Assembly (NCBI GenBank): GCA_030603495.1 | Contig: JAUVXR010000010.1 | Location: 12,736-76,735 of the forward strand | Length of the DNA: 64,000 bases | Source of the DNA: a bacterium | Lineage (GTDB): Bacteria; Armatimonadota; Zipacnadia; Zipacnadales; Zipacnadaceae | Direction of reading: 5' to 3' | Shown here: piece after piece, positions 28,682 to 35,949 of the stretch | Layout: every line of letters begins with the position of its first letter | How positions within the stretch are numbered: the first letter of the stretch is position 1 | Made by a program: the position numbers and the translations under genes | Notes under the pieces: model-generated | Databases searched by the model: none | Seen by the model: only the letters and a program-made list of their open reading frames with translations | Told to the model about the DNA's origin: nothing

Positions 28682-29152
28682 TCAGCAGCCCGATAGATTC
28701 TGCTGGTTTCGGTCAACTTCCTTCTGGCATTGTTCACACAACCCGGTTATCTCCAGCCCGTGTTGGTAATGACGAAAATGGTGCTCGCGGCATACGCCGA
28801 TAATTGCTCCTTCTATCGCCGGACAGACAAACTCGACTACCCGACCGCACTTGTGGCAGATAAGGTGCTCGTGATGCGCGCGATCACGTACCAGCTCGTA
28901 ATGGCTGTGGTCGCAGCCGTGTTCGACCTCACGCAGTACCCCCACCTCAACCAGCGCAGGGATCAGTCGGTATATGGTCGCGCGGGAGGGTTTTGCATCC
29001 TTGTGCTGCAAAGCGAGGAACAAGTCATCAGCGCTGAAGTGGCCGGGCATGGCCAGCACTTGGCGTACAACGGCCCGCCGCTGCGGCGTAATCCGCAGTT
29101 CCAGGTACTGCAGGAGGTCGAATATTTCGGCTTCCAGTTCTTGGTTATCCAT
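28682..29152 (-). CDS. fur: Fur family metalloregulator
   Basis: 156 aa. N-terminal winged helix (RITPQRRAVVRQVLAM...SRATIYRLIPALVEVGVLRE), then a metal-sensing and dimerisation domain with the His-rich CDHSHYE and HEHLICHKCGRVVEF and a second CxxC near the C-terminus (CEQCQ) for structural zinc. Start at ATG 29152; an upstream TTG at 29188 would add a leader. It is the first gene of the fur-feoA-feoB operon, which fits an iron-sensing Fur, although Zur or PerR cannot be excluded from sequence. Confidence 0.88.
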   Translation of the reverse strand: MDNQELEAEIFDLLQYLELRITPQRRAVVRQVLAMPGHFSADDLFLALQHKDAKPSRATIYRLIPALVEVGVLREVEHGCDHSHYELVRDRAHHEHLICHKCGRVVEFVCPAIEGAIIGVCREHHFRHYQHGLEITGLCEQCQKEVDRNQQNLSGC

Positions 29153-29190
29153 AGCTAAGTGAGATTGAGACTCAGTCGCGCCCGTCAATC

Positions 29191-29219
29191 AGTATACTTA
29201 TTATACACACCTGTGTCAA
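29191..29219 (-). promoter_or_regulatory. Near-consensus promoter with operator-like palindrome before fur-feoAB
   Basis: Minus strand: TTGACA (29214-29219), exact 17-base spacer, TATACT (29191-29196), giving an expected start near 29184. Overlapping the -10 is a perfect inverted repeat GTATA-N5-TATAC (29192-29206), well placed for a repressor. This is the strongest promoter in the window. Autoregulation by the Fur protein is inferred. Confidence 0.75.
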
Positions 29220-29292
29220 GACCTATTGCCAGATTTCTTAGAGATTTTTCCCAGTACGCTAACGCAGCCCACTCCCTTTATCAGCCTCGAAC

Positions 29293-29321
29293 TTGACGAA
29301 ATCTGCATTTTGCAATACGCT
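29293..29321 (+). promoter_or_regulatory. Weak candidate promoter for argB
   Basis: TTGACG (29293-29298), 17-base spacer, TACGCT (29316-29321). The -35 is good, the -10 poor. It lies about 48 bases before the argB start and is divergent from the fur promoter. Confidence 0.35.
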
Positions 29322-29368
29322 TTATAGCCGTAGAGGGCGATTGACACCAACATTGGCGCGGGAGACGA

Positions 29369-30235
29369 ATGATGGAAGACCTGCAGAAACGTGCGGATAC
29401 CCTGATCGAAGCTCTCCCCTATATCCAACAGTGGGCGGGTAAGAGCATCGTGGTCAAATACGGCGGGGCAGCGATGACTGACCCCGAGATGCAGCGCAGC
29501 GTCGCCCAGGACGTGGTCCTGCTACGCTACGTGGGCATCGAGGTGGTTGTCGTCCACGGCGGCGGGAACCGGATCACTGAAATGATGGACCGCCTGGACA
29601 TTGAGTCCAAATTTGTGGGCGGCCTGCGCGTCACCGATGCCGAGACTATGCAGATCGCGCAGATGGTCCTTGTCGGTGAGGTCAATCCGCAGCTCGTCTC
29701 CCTGATTAACGCTGCCGGCGGGCGCACTGTCGGGCTGTCGGGCAAGGATGCCAACACTATCCTGTGCTGCAAGAAGGAAAGCACCCAGGGGGACCTGGGC
29801 TTTGTCGGCGAGATAGTCGAGATTGATACCGAAGTTCTCCATGCGCTGACCGAGGCGGGCTACATTCCGGTGCTCTCCTCGATCGGCACGGATACTGACG
29901 GCCAGAGCTACAATATCAATGCCGACACCGTCGCGGGGGAGCTGGCGGCGGCACTGCCAGCGTGTAAGCTGGTCACACTCAGCGATGTGCCCGGCTTGCT
30001 GGCTGACCCAGCCGACCCAGATACGCTGATCAGTGAGCTGACCGCCAGCGAGGCGGAGGCGCGGCTGGCTGAGAGCAATGTCAACGAGGGGATGATCCCC
30101 AAGCTGGAGAGCTGTATCCGGGCGGTGCGCAGCGGCGTGGACTACGCGCACCTCATTGACGGCCGCATCCCCCATGCGCTGTTGATGGAGCTGTTCACCG
30201 ACGCGGGCATCGGCACGATGATCAATTCGGGATAG
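29369..30235 (+). CDS. argB: Acetylglutamate kinase
   Basis: Phosphorylates N-acetylglutamate, second step of arginine synthesis. 288 aa with KSIVVKYGGAAM at the N-terminus, VVVHGGGNRITEMMDRL (substrate GGG loop), AGGRTVGLSGKDANTI, NINADTVAGELAAAL and a C-terminal KLESCIRAVRSGV. The N-terminal ~25 residues include the extra helix found in arginine-inhibited, hexameric enzymes, so feedback control is likely. ATG 29369 or 29372; RBS GGGAGACGA fits either. No other arg gene is present. Confidence 0.95.
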   Translation: MMEDLQKRADTLIEALPYIQQWAGKSIVVKYGGAAMTDPEMQRSVAQDVVLLRYVGIEVVVVHGGGNRITEMMDRLDIESKFVGGLRVTDAETMQIAQMVLVGEVNPQLVSLINAAGGRTVGLSGKDANTILCCKKESTQGDLGFVGEIVEIDTEVLHALTEAGYIPVLSSIGTDTDGQSYNINADTVAGELAAALPACKLVTLSDVPGLLADPADPDTLISELTASEAEARLAESNVNEGMIPKLESCIRAVRSGVDYAHLIDGRIPHALLMELFTDAGIGTMINSG

Positions 30236-30292
30236 CCCCGTCGTTAACACTGTGGGAGGGGGACACCCTTCCACGATGCCAATAACGGTCTA

Positions 30293-31318
30293 CTACGGGC
30301 ACGGGGGCTTGAGCGTCCTGCCCTGCTTGGCGGAGCGCTCGGCATATTCGATTACCGCAATGGCGCGGGCGGCCTGCTCGGGCTTGACGATCAGCTCGGC
30401 GCCCCGGGTCAAGTGGGCGGCGATGTTCTGGTAGTACTGCGGGCGCTGGCCCTCCTGGTACTTGACGTCCATCTCGGCGGGATAGCCCTTGACCCGGGTG
30501 TAGACGGTGAAACTGCCTCCGTTCCAGTCCTCAATTGCCCCCTTAGTTCCCAGAATTCGCCAGCGCGGCCGCGCAGCAAGGGCTACGTCGGACATCTGGA
30601 TGTCGGCGACGCAGCCGTCATCGAACCGGACTAGCGCCTGGACCTGGTCCTCGTTGGTGACATTCTTCCAGACCACGTCCTGGTGGAAGAAGCCCGTGAC
30701 GCTCTCCAGCTTGGCGTCCGGCACTAGACCCAGGACCCAATCCATGTAGTGTGCACCCCAGTCGTAGAAGGCTCCACCAGATATCTTCTTGTCCGCCCGC
30801 CACCGCTTGCGCGGCTTTGACCAGCCGCCCATGTACGCCTCGATGTGAAATATCTGACCCAGCAATCCATCAGCAATAGCCTGCTTGATCGCCAGGTAGT
30901 CGCCGTCCCAGCGCCGGTTGTGGAAGATCGACAGCATCACCTCGTTTTCACGCGCAGCCTGGATCATCTTTGTCGCCTCGTTGTAAGTGATACACATCGG
31001 CTTTTCCACAACGACGTGCTTGCCCGCTCTGCTGCACTGGATCGCCAGCTTAGCATGGGTGTTGTGCGGAGTGATAACCACGCACATATCCACCACGTCA
31101 GCGGCCAGCAGCTTGTCAAGCCGCGAGTAGGTCAGAATCTCGCCCCCGAAATCCTCCCGGGCTTCGCACAGACATTTGGGGTCAACATCACAAACCGCCA
31201 CCACATTGAGTACCCCGGCCGGGTTCATCTGCTCGGTATGATGCCAGCCCATCTTGAACCCCCCGCCGTAACCAACTAGACCAACTCTGATATTATTGGG
31301 CTTAGCTTTCGGGCTCAT
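30293..31318 (-). CDS. Gfo/Idh/MocA family oxidoreductase
   Basis: 341 aa. NIRVGLVGYGGGFKMGWHHTEQM is the dinucleotide-binding turn; EKPMCITYNEATKM carries the catalytic lysine; and the C-terminal domain has FYDWGAHYMDWVLG. Of two tandem ATGs (31318, 31324) the inner one is better spaced from GGAGGG. It belongs with the next oxidoreductase and the fuculokinase-like gene, all on the minus strand. Confidence 0.87.
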   Translation of the reverse strand: MSPKAKPNNIRVGLVGYGGGFKMGWHHTEQMNPAGVLNVVAVCDVDPKCLCEAREDFGGEILTYSRLDKLLAADVVDMCVVITPHNTHAKLAIQCSRAGKHVVVEKPMCITYNEATKMIQAARENEVMLSIFHNRRWDGDYLAIKQAIADGLLGQIFHIEAYMGGWSKPRKRWRADKKISGGAFYDWGAHYMDWVLGLVPDAKLESVTGFFHQDVVWKNVTNEDQVQALVRFDDGCVADIQMSDVALAARPRWRILGTKGAIEDWNGGSFTVYTRVKGYPAEMDVKYQEGQRPQYYQNIAAHLTRGAELIVKPEQAARAIAVIEYAERSAKQGRTLKPPCP

Positions 31319-31341
31319 TTGCATTCCCTCCATTTAATATG

Positions 31342-31358
31342 ACAGGCGAAACGCCTGT
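31342..31358. repeat. Short palindrome (R2 family)
   Basis: ACAGGCG-AAA-CGCCTGT, seven-base perfect arms. It is in the gap between two oxidoreductase genes and matches the copies at 15797 and 37753 apart from the loop and flanks. Confidence 0.7.
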
Positions 31359-31383
31359 TATACTGAAAAGGCATCCTGTTCGG

Positions 31384-32448
31384 CTAACCGAAGTTCACCC
31401 ACTCGCCGCTATCCGAGGACTGGTAGACCGCTTCAATGATCGCGACGGTCTTACGCCCCTCATAACCGTCGCACTGCACCGGCTTGCCATCGCGGACTGC
31501 TGCGACCATGTCCTCAATGATGTTAGCGGGCAGGTCAGCGGGCGAGATGAAGTCATCGGGGTTAAGCTGGACCTCGTCAGGCTGCGCTGCTTGCTCGGGC
31601 CGCACGTACTCAGGGTCGTCGCCGGCGTCAATCTCCTGGACCGCCGCCGCTGTGAATATGGTGATCTGCTGGTCTTTCCAGGCCATTGTACCCCTGGTCC
31701 CGGTGATTTCAATTGCTGAGCCCAGATCGGGGAAGCTGCATGTGGTGGTCAAGACCATAGCGTGCGCGCCCGAGGCGAACTCCAGCATGCTCAGGCTAGC
31801 GTCTTCGGTTTGGATATCATGGGCGTAAGTACCCTTATGACCGATGACTCGTGTCACTGGGCCCAGCCACCACTGCAGCAGATCCAGGTAGTGGACCGCC
31901 TGGTTGGCCAGGGAGCCACCTTCAGTCACTATCCGACTGCGCCAACCCGGCAGATGTCCGGAGTTGTAGTAATCCTGACCACGATACCACTTCATGCGCA
32001 GATCGCCAAAGATTACGTCGCCGATCGCTCCCGACTGGATGGCGCCACGAATCTGGTGGTTAATCGGGTTGTACCGGCTCTCGAAGTCCACGGCCAGCAC
32101 CAACCCCTGATCCTCCGCAGCCTGGATAGCGGCGTCGCAGGAATCCACCCGGATATCCATCGGCTTGGTCATACAGACGTGCTTACCCGCTTCCAGGGCC
32201 CGCACCGCGAAGGGGCAGTGCAGCCCGCTGGGCGTCCAGACGCCGATAACGTCAATGTCATCGCGTGCCAGCATCTCGTCATAGTCCTTGATCCATGGCA
32301 CGCCCAGCGCCTCCGCCACGTCTCGACCGCGCTCCTCCCAGGTGTCACACACGGCTGCCAGTTGCGCACCGGGCGTCGTGGTACACTCCTCGGCCCGCGG
32401 GCGGCCCATACCCAAACCCACGATTCCAAAACGTACTACGTCTGACAT
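31384..32448 (-). CDS. Gfo/Idh/MocA family oxidoreductase
   Basis: 354 aa from the ATG at 32448, which follows AGGAGGATTGCT; the longer frame back to 32505 has no site. RFGIVGLGMGRPRAEECT is the Rossmann turn, with TKPMDI supplying the lysine position and GGSLANQAVHYLDLLQW the start of the substrate domain. It lies between the other oxidoreductase and the FGGY kinase, suggesting a sugar-oxidation route. Confidence 0.87.
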   Translation of the reverse strand: MSDVVRFGIVGLGMGRPRAEECTTTPGAQLAAVCDTWEERGRDVAEALGVPWIKDYDEMLARDDIDVIGVWTPSGLHCPFAVRALEAGKHVCMTKPMDIRVDSCDAAIQAAEDQGLVLAVDFESRYNPINHQIRGAIQSGAIGDVIFGDLRMKWYRGQDYYNSGHLPGWRSRIVTEGGSLANQAVHYLDLLQWWLGPVTRVIGHKGTYAHDIQTEDASLSMLEFASGAHAMVLTTTCSFPDLGSAIEITGTRGTMAWKDQQITIFTAAAVQEIDAGDDPEYVRPEQAAQPDEVQLNPDDFISPADLPANIIEDMVAAVRDGKPVQCDGYEGRKTVAIIEAVYQSSDSGEWVNFG

Positions 32449-32541
32449 AGCAATCCTCCTGCCGACACTATGTGTCTTAGTCTGCTCCGACATCGCCAGA
32501 GCCACAGCCAGCCACGTTCGGCAACCATTGCCAAAAGTCCT

Positions 32542-34053
32542 CTATACACCGTAGAAATCCTTCAGCGCCGGTGGAACCAGCATATACCGCTCGTATAGCG
32601 GGGCGTAGGCTGCCGCATCTGCCGACGGTTCGTGCACGACCTCACCCATCTCCACACTGGCCACCGCCTCGTCAATTGACGGAAAGACTCCCGCCCCGAC
32701 AAGCGCAAACAGCGCCGCGCCCAGCACCGTGGCCTCCTGTTCGGAGGTAGTCACCACAGGCAGGCCGGTGACGTCGGCGCGGATCTGGTTCCATAGTTGG
32801 TTGCGTGCGCCGCCCCCGACCACGCGAATGCCCTCGGCGCTGAATCCAGTAGCCTTCTGGAGTATCTCCAGTGCGGCGTACATCTGGAAGCTAAGGCCCT
32901 CCAAGGCGCTGCGGTAGATCTCGGCCGGAGTGGCGTTCATGGTCAGGCCCAGTATCGAGCCCCCAGTAGCGTACTGTTTGGCCGGTCCGGTATCGGACAC
33001 GAAGGCAGGGACTAAGGTTATGCCGCCTGCTCCGGCGGGGATCTTGCGCGCCATCTCAATCATAAGCTCGTAGGTCTGCGTACGGTCCTCCTCCCCCGCG
33101 AAGAACTGCTCGCGGATCCACTCGAGTACGCCGCTGCCCATCATCAGCAGTTGCGGGTTCCACAAGCCAGGCAGCGCATCGCACTCAAACATCAAACCCT
33201 CGTTGAACCCGAACTCATTTGGGCTGAAGCTGTCCACTCGCAGCAAGAGAATCTCCCAGGTGCCGCTGCTCAGCAGCGCCTCACCCGGCTGCACGCCTGA
33301 GCCGTACGGCGCGAACTGGGTATCGTGCCCGGTTGCCACCACCGGCGTACCCTGGGGTAGCCCGGTCTCCTGCGCCGCCTGGGTGTGCACCTGGCCGATC
33401 ACCCCCCCGGGTTCGACCCAGTCCGGGAAGAAAGATGCGTCCAGGTCGGCCAGCGCCAGCATCCGGGGCGACCAGTCGCGGCAGGCCATATCCATCGCCA
33501 TCATCGTTCCGGCGGCAGTTGGGTCAATGGATAGCTCGCCACACAGCTTCATACTCAGCACACCCGGCATCATCAGCCAGCAGTCCGCTGACGCGAGCGC
33601 CTCCGGGGCATTCTGCTGCAACCACATCAGGCGCAGGAGCGAGTTGAAATAGATGATCTGGTAACCGGTCTCGGTAAAGATATCCCACGGGTCCATCAGC
33701 TCGGTGATATCGGCGGTGAGCTGCTGGGCACGCGCACCCTGCCAGGAGATTATCGGATAGGTCAGCGTCCCGTCGGCCCTGACCGGTGCACCGTCTGCGC
33801 CGAAGGTGGTAACCGTCACCGCAGCGATGCGAGCGGTGTCAATCTGCTCGCAGACTCTATGGCAGGCGTCGGCCAGCTTTCCGTACACTTCATCCAAGTC
33901 CCAGATGCGCCAGCTCTCGTCCGACGCTCCGGGCTGCGACATGGCCGCGTTGGGCTGACTGGCTGAGGCGAGCATCTGGCCGTCACTGTCAACGGCAATC
34001 ACGCGCACGTTGGTAGCACCACAGTCAAAAACAATAGCCACGTCACCGGGCAT
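32542..34053 (-). CDS. FGGY carbohydrate kinase, L-fuculokinase-like
   Basis: 503 aa. The opening (AIVFDCGATNVRVIAVDSDG), VTVTTFGADGAPV...YPIISW, GHDTQFAPYGSG, LSSGTWEIL and SGVLEWIREQFF segments are close to E. coli FucK, more so than to xylulokinases or RhaB as I remember them. The phosphate-binding GGGARNQLWNQ is present. Expected reaction: ATP-dependent phosphorylation of L-fuculose or a related ketose. No fucose isomerase, aldolase or permease is adjacent; two oxidoreductases and a divergent small regulator-like gene are. Confidence 0.82.
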   Translation of the reverse strand: MPGDVAIVFDCGATNVRVIAVDSDGQMLASASQPNAAMSQPGASDESWRIWDLDEVYGKLADACHRVCEQIDTARIAAVTVTTFGADGAPVRADGTLTYPIISWQGARAQQLTADITELMDPWDIFTETGYQIIYFNSLLRLMWLQQNAPEALASADCWLMMPGVLSMKLCGELSIDPTAAGTMMAMDMACRDWSPRMLALADLDASFFPDWVEPGGVIGQVHTQAAQETGLPQGTPVVATGHDTQFAPYGSGVQPGEALLSSGTWEILLLRVDSFSPNEFGFNEGLMFECDALPGLWNPQLLMMGSGVLEWIREQFFAGEEDRTQTYELMIEMARKIPAGAGGITLVPAFVSDTGPAKQYATGGSILGLTMNATPAEIYRSALEGLSFQMYAALEILQKATGFSAEGIRVVGGGARNQLWNQIRADVTGLPVVTTSEQEATVLGAALFALVGAGVFPSIDEAVASVEMGEVVHEPSADAAAYAPLYERYMLVPPALKDFYGV

Positions 34054-34132
34054 AGCTTGGCCCTCCCGTCTCTGCTTGTTGCACTGCTCACTGCCCAGCC
34101 ACTATTCCGCGGGCGCCGAGCTATTCCCTTCC

Positions 34133-34161
34133 TTGCTAACCCCAGCGAAATGCGGTACGAT
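34133..34161 (+). promoter_or_regulatory. Candidate promoter for the small regulator gene
   Basis: TTGCTA (34133-34138), 17-base spacer, TACGAT (34156-34161). It lies in the divergent gap before the gene at 34262. An AAAGGAGGA at 34176-34184 follows without a usable start codon nearby. Confidence 0.4.
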
Positions 34162-34261
34162 ACCTACACTCAGACAAAGGAGGATTCTTCGAGCCGACGG
34201 CGAACGTGACAATTGATGTCGCCTGGGCAGCGCCAAGCGAGCATGAGGGGGCATGGCTCGT

Positions 34262-34657
34262 ATGGACGAGCGGGTCGCACAATTCATCCGGGACGCGGCT
34301 CAGACCATTATCGGTCTGGACCTGGCGCTGTACCTGCAGGCCAACCCCAACACCTTCGACACCGCTGCCGGCTTGGCCCTGCGCCTGCGCTACCCGGTGG
34401 AAGACATCGAGCCCGCCGCCGAGCAGTTAGCCAAGCACGGGATTCTGCGCAAGGTCAGCTCGCCGAGCCAAAGCTACCACTGCTACACGCTGCAGCGCAC
34501 GGCCGAGGTATGGCACCTACTCTGCCTGGTCAGCGAATCGTACATTGATAACCCCGAAACCCGTATGCAGATTGTCAAGATGCTTATCCGCCAGCGCCAG
34601 CGCCACCGCGACCAAACGAGCACCGCCACCAATCAGACTGCCCCCGCCGACGACTAG
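34262..34657 (+). CDS. Small winged-helix-like protein
   Basis: 131 aa. The middle, TFDTAAGLALRLRYPVEDIEPAAEQLAKHGILRKVSSPSQSYHCYTL, reads as a winged helix of the MarR/ArsR-like kind; no metal-binding cysteines. The C-terminus is basic and polar. Start 34262 (about ten bases after GAGGGGGC) or 34253. It is divergent from the fuculokinase locus, a usual place for a local regulator. Its stop codon shares the CTAG sequence with the convergent amidotransferase stop. Confidence 0.6.
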   Translation: MDERVAQFIRDAAQTIIGLDLALYLQANPNTFDTAAGLALRLRYPVEDIEPAAEQLAKHGILRKVSSPSQSYHCYTLQRTAEVWHLLCLVSESYIDNPETRMQIVKMLIRQRQRHRDQTSTATNQTAPADD

Positions 34658-35355
34658 GCTCCCGCTTGCTCACCGGCCATCTGGAAGAAATTGCTCAGGA
34701 TCTCGCGGCCGTGCGGGTAGTACTCGGTGTAGGCTTCCGGGTGAAACTGCACGCTGTATATGGGCCGGTGGCGATGGCGCATCGCCTGCAGCCGGCAGTG
34801 GTCGTTACTCGCCAGCAGGCGGAAGTCAGGTGAAAGCTGCTTGACCTCGCAGTAGTGGGCCTGCCGCAGGTAGAGCACCTCGGGCAGGCCGGCGAAGAGC
34901 GGATCGGGGTGCACCACGCGCACGGGCTGCATACCCTTCTCCACAAAATAGCCGGGCTGATAGTCCGGCTCCCAGTCGGCTTCCCCGGGCTGAAGCCGGC
35001 GCATCGGCTCGTCGTGCAAGGTCTGTACCACCCGGAAATCCTCGGTGAAGGCGTGCGCTACGAGCTGATGGCCTCCGCATATCCCCAGTACCGGCAGCTC
35101 AGTGCTGTGCAGCAGATCGTAGAGGCCGTACAGCTCGGTCATCTCCATCTCGTCCCAGCCGTGCCCGAAGCCGCTGATGATGACTGCGCGGAAGGGATAG
35201 TGACTCGCCGCTTCCGGGGTTATCCAGGGATAGCGCACCATCAGGCAGGGGCTACCGGAAAGCTGCTCAAAGCGCAGCTTGTGCTCGAAGGCCGACTGGC
35301 TCGCCCGCTCCAGGTAGTCTTCCTTCGATTTCGCCATCACCACATACAGAACCAT
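34654..35355 (-). CDS. Class I glutamine amidotransferase-like protein
   Basis: 233 aa. The GATase triad is readable: Cys in LGICGGHQLV (about residue 100) and His-Glu in VQFHPEAYTE (about 204-209). ISGFGHGWDE sits at the oxyanion region. Free-standing members of this type (GMP synthase-like or gamma-glutamyl hydrolase-like) cannot be assigned without a partner; no synthetase gene is next to it. ATG 35355 follows AAGAGGTGCCCAA. A broken copy of its first 50 bases occurs at 35610-35658. Confidence 0.75.
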   Translation of the reverse strand: MVLYVVMAKSKEDYLERASQSAFEHKLRFEQLSGSPCLMVRYPWITPEAASHYPFRAVIISGFGHGWDEMEMTELYGLYDLLHSTELPVLGICGGHQLVAHAFTEDFRVVQTLHDEPMRRLQPGEADWEPDYQPGYFVEKGMQPVRVVHPDPLFAGLPEVLYLRQAHYCEVKQLSPDFRLLASNDHCRLQAMRHRHRPIYSVQFHPEAYTEYYPHGREILSNFFQMAGEQAGA

Positions 35356-35490
35356 TTGGGCACCTCTTTCGTTTAAGTACGCGAGCGTCAGAGGACAGCG
35401 GGAAGACCAATCAGAAAAACCCCGTGGAAAGTTCTTCGGAAAAAAGGTTTAAGGTGCCGCTTTACCTGGTATTATCTAGACAATTAGCTA

Positions 35491-35576
35491 CTCGATTAGA
35501 GTAAAACCGGACGATACTGCCTGAGCCATCCGCTCAGGCAGTCGTCTTTTGGGGTCCGTGCGGGTAGCGCACCCTC
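35491..35576 (-). pseudogene. Prepilin leader remnant, copy 1
   Basis: The minus strand reads ...VSSGFTLIE then a TAG stop at 35488-35490, i.e. a type IV prepilin cleavage motif (GFTLIE) cut off immediately after. Preceding codons lie in the hairpin at 35516-35542. The 18 bases of the motif match copy 2 except at third positions. Confidence 0.6.
35516..35550 (+). terminator. Hairpin followed by T-run (copy 1)
   Basis: ACTGCCTGAGC, loop CATCC, GCTCAGGCAGT (perfect 11-base stem) followed by CGTCTTTT on the plus strand. It has intrinsic-terminator form in the plus direction, although no plus-strand gene ends just upstream. Identical stem at 35820-35846. Confidence 0.45.
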
Positions 35577-35609
35577 AGGCACGGTCAACCAGCCAGCTCC
35601 GCGGACCAC

Positions 35610-35658
35610 ACGCTGAGATAGTCTTTTTCCGACTTCGCCATCACTGCAAACAGAACAT
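35610..35658 (-). pseudogene. Broken copy of the amidotransferase 5' end
   Basis: Starting at ATG 35656-35658 behind GGAGGAGACCAAA, the sequence follows the intact gene at 35355 (MVL..VMAKS..DYL) over about 49 bases with roughly 80 percent identity, but one G of the second codon is missing, so the frame stops after five codons. Homology ends near 35610. Confidence 0.6.
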
Positions 35659-35710
35659 TTTGGTCTCCTCCGGCGTCTATAGCAATTGACGGCCAGAGGG
35701 CACACCCAAG

Positions 35711-35839
35711 CTAATCTAAAGAATTGCTGGAAAATTCTTTGGAAAAAGCTTCAGGAAACCGCCCGATGTGCCGATACCAGTAGTCGAGCAGCAACTCAAT
35801 CAGAGTAAAACCGGACGATACTGCCTGAGCTACCCGCTC
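35711..35839 (-). pseudogene. Prepilin leader remnant, copy 2
   Basis: Minus strand RLPERVAQAVSSGFTLIELL (motif at 35789-35812), continuing only 25 residues to a stop (FSKEFSSNSLD). A real pseudopilin would continue with a long hydrophobic helix and 100 or more residues; here the helix is lost after LLLDYW. Confidence 0.6.
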
Positions 35840-35854
35840 AGGCAGTCGTCTTTT
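35820..35854 (+). terminator. Hairpin followed by T-run (copy 2)
   Basis: ACTGCCTGAGC, loop TACCC, GCTCAGGCAGT, then CGTCTTTT. Same stem as at 35516, with only the loop changed. On the minus strand it overlaps the codons just before GFTLIE. Confidence 0.45.
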
Positions 35855-35949
35855 GGGCTGCCGATTTGCCAGCTCTAGTCTGCTGTTGCTGTCTGTACGG
35901 GCGAATGTCCTGAGAGTGTCGAAGGACATCCGCCCGTTGTGCTTACCGC

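Larger units (their letters stand above)
35356..35949. other. Scar region of duplicated gene starts
   Basis: 594 bases with no intact gene. Two prepilin-leader remnants about 304 bases apart, a broken copy of the amidotransferase start, and two identical-arm hairpins make it look like the product of repeated duplication and decay. Confidence 0.6.

Noticed and set aside
28630-28737. Longer N-terminus for FeoA.
   Set aside because: It overlaps fur by more than 50 bases, adds non-family sequence and has no ribosome site; the TTG after GGAGGAAGTAAC fits better.
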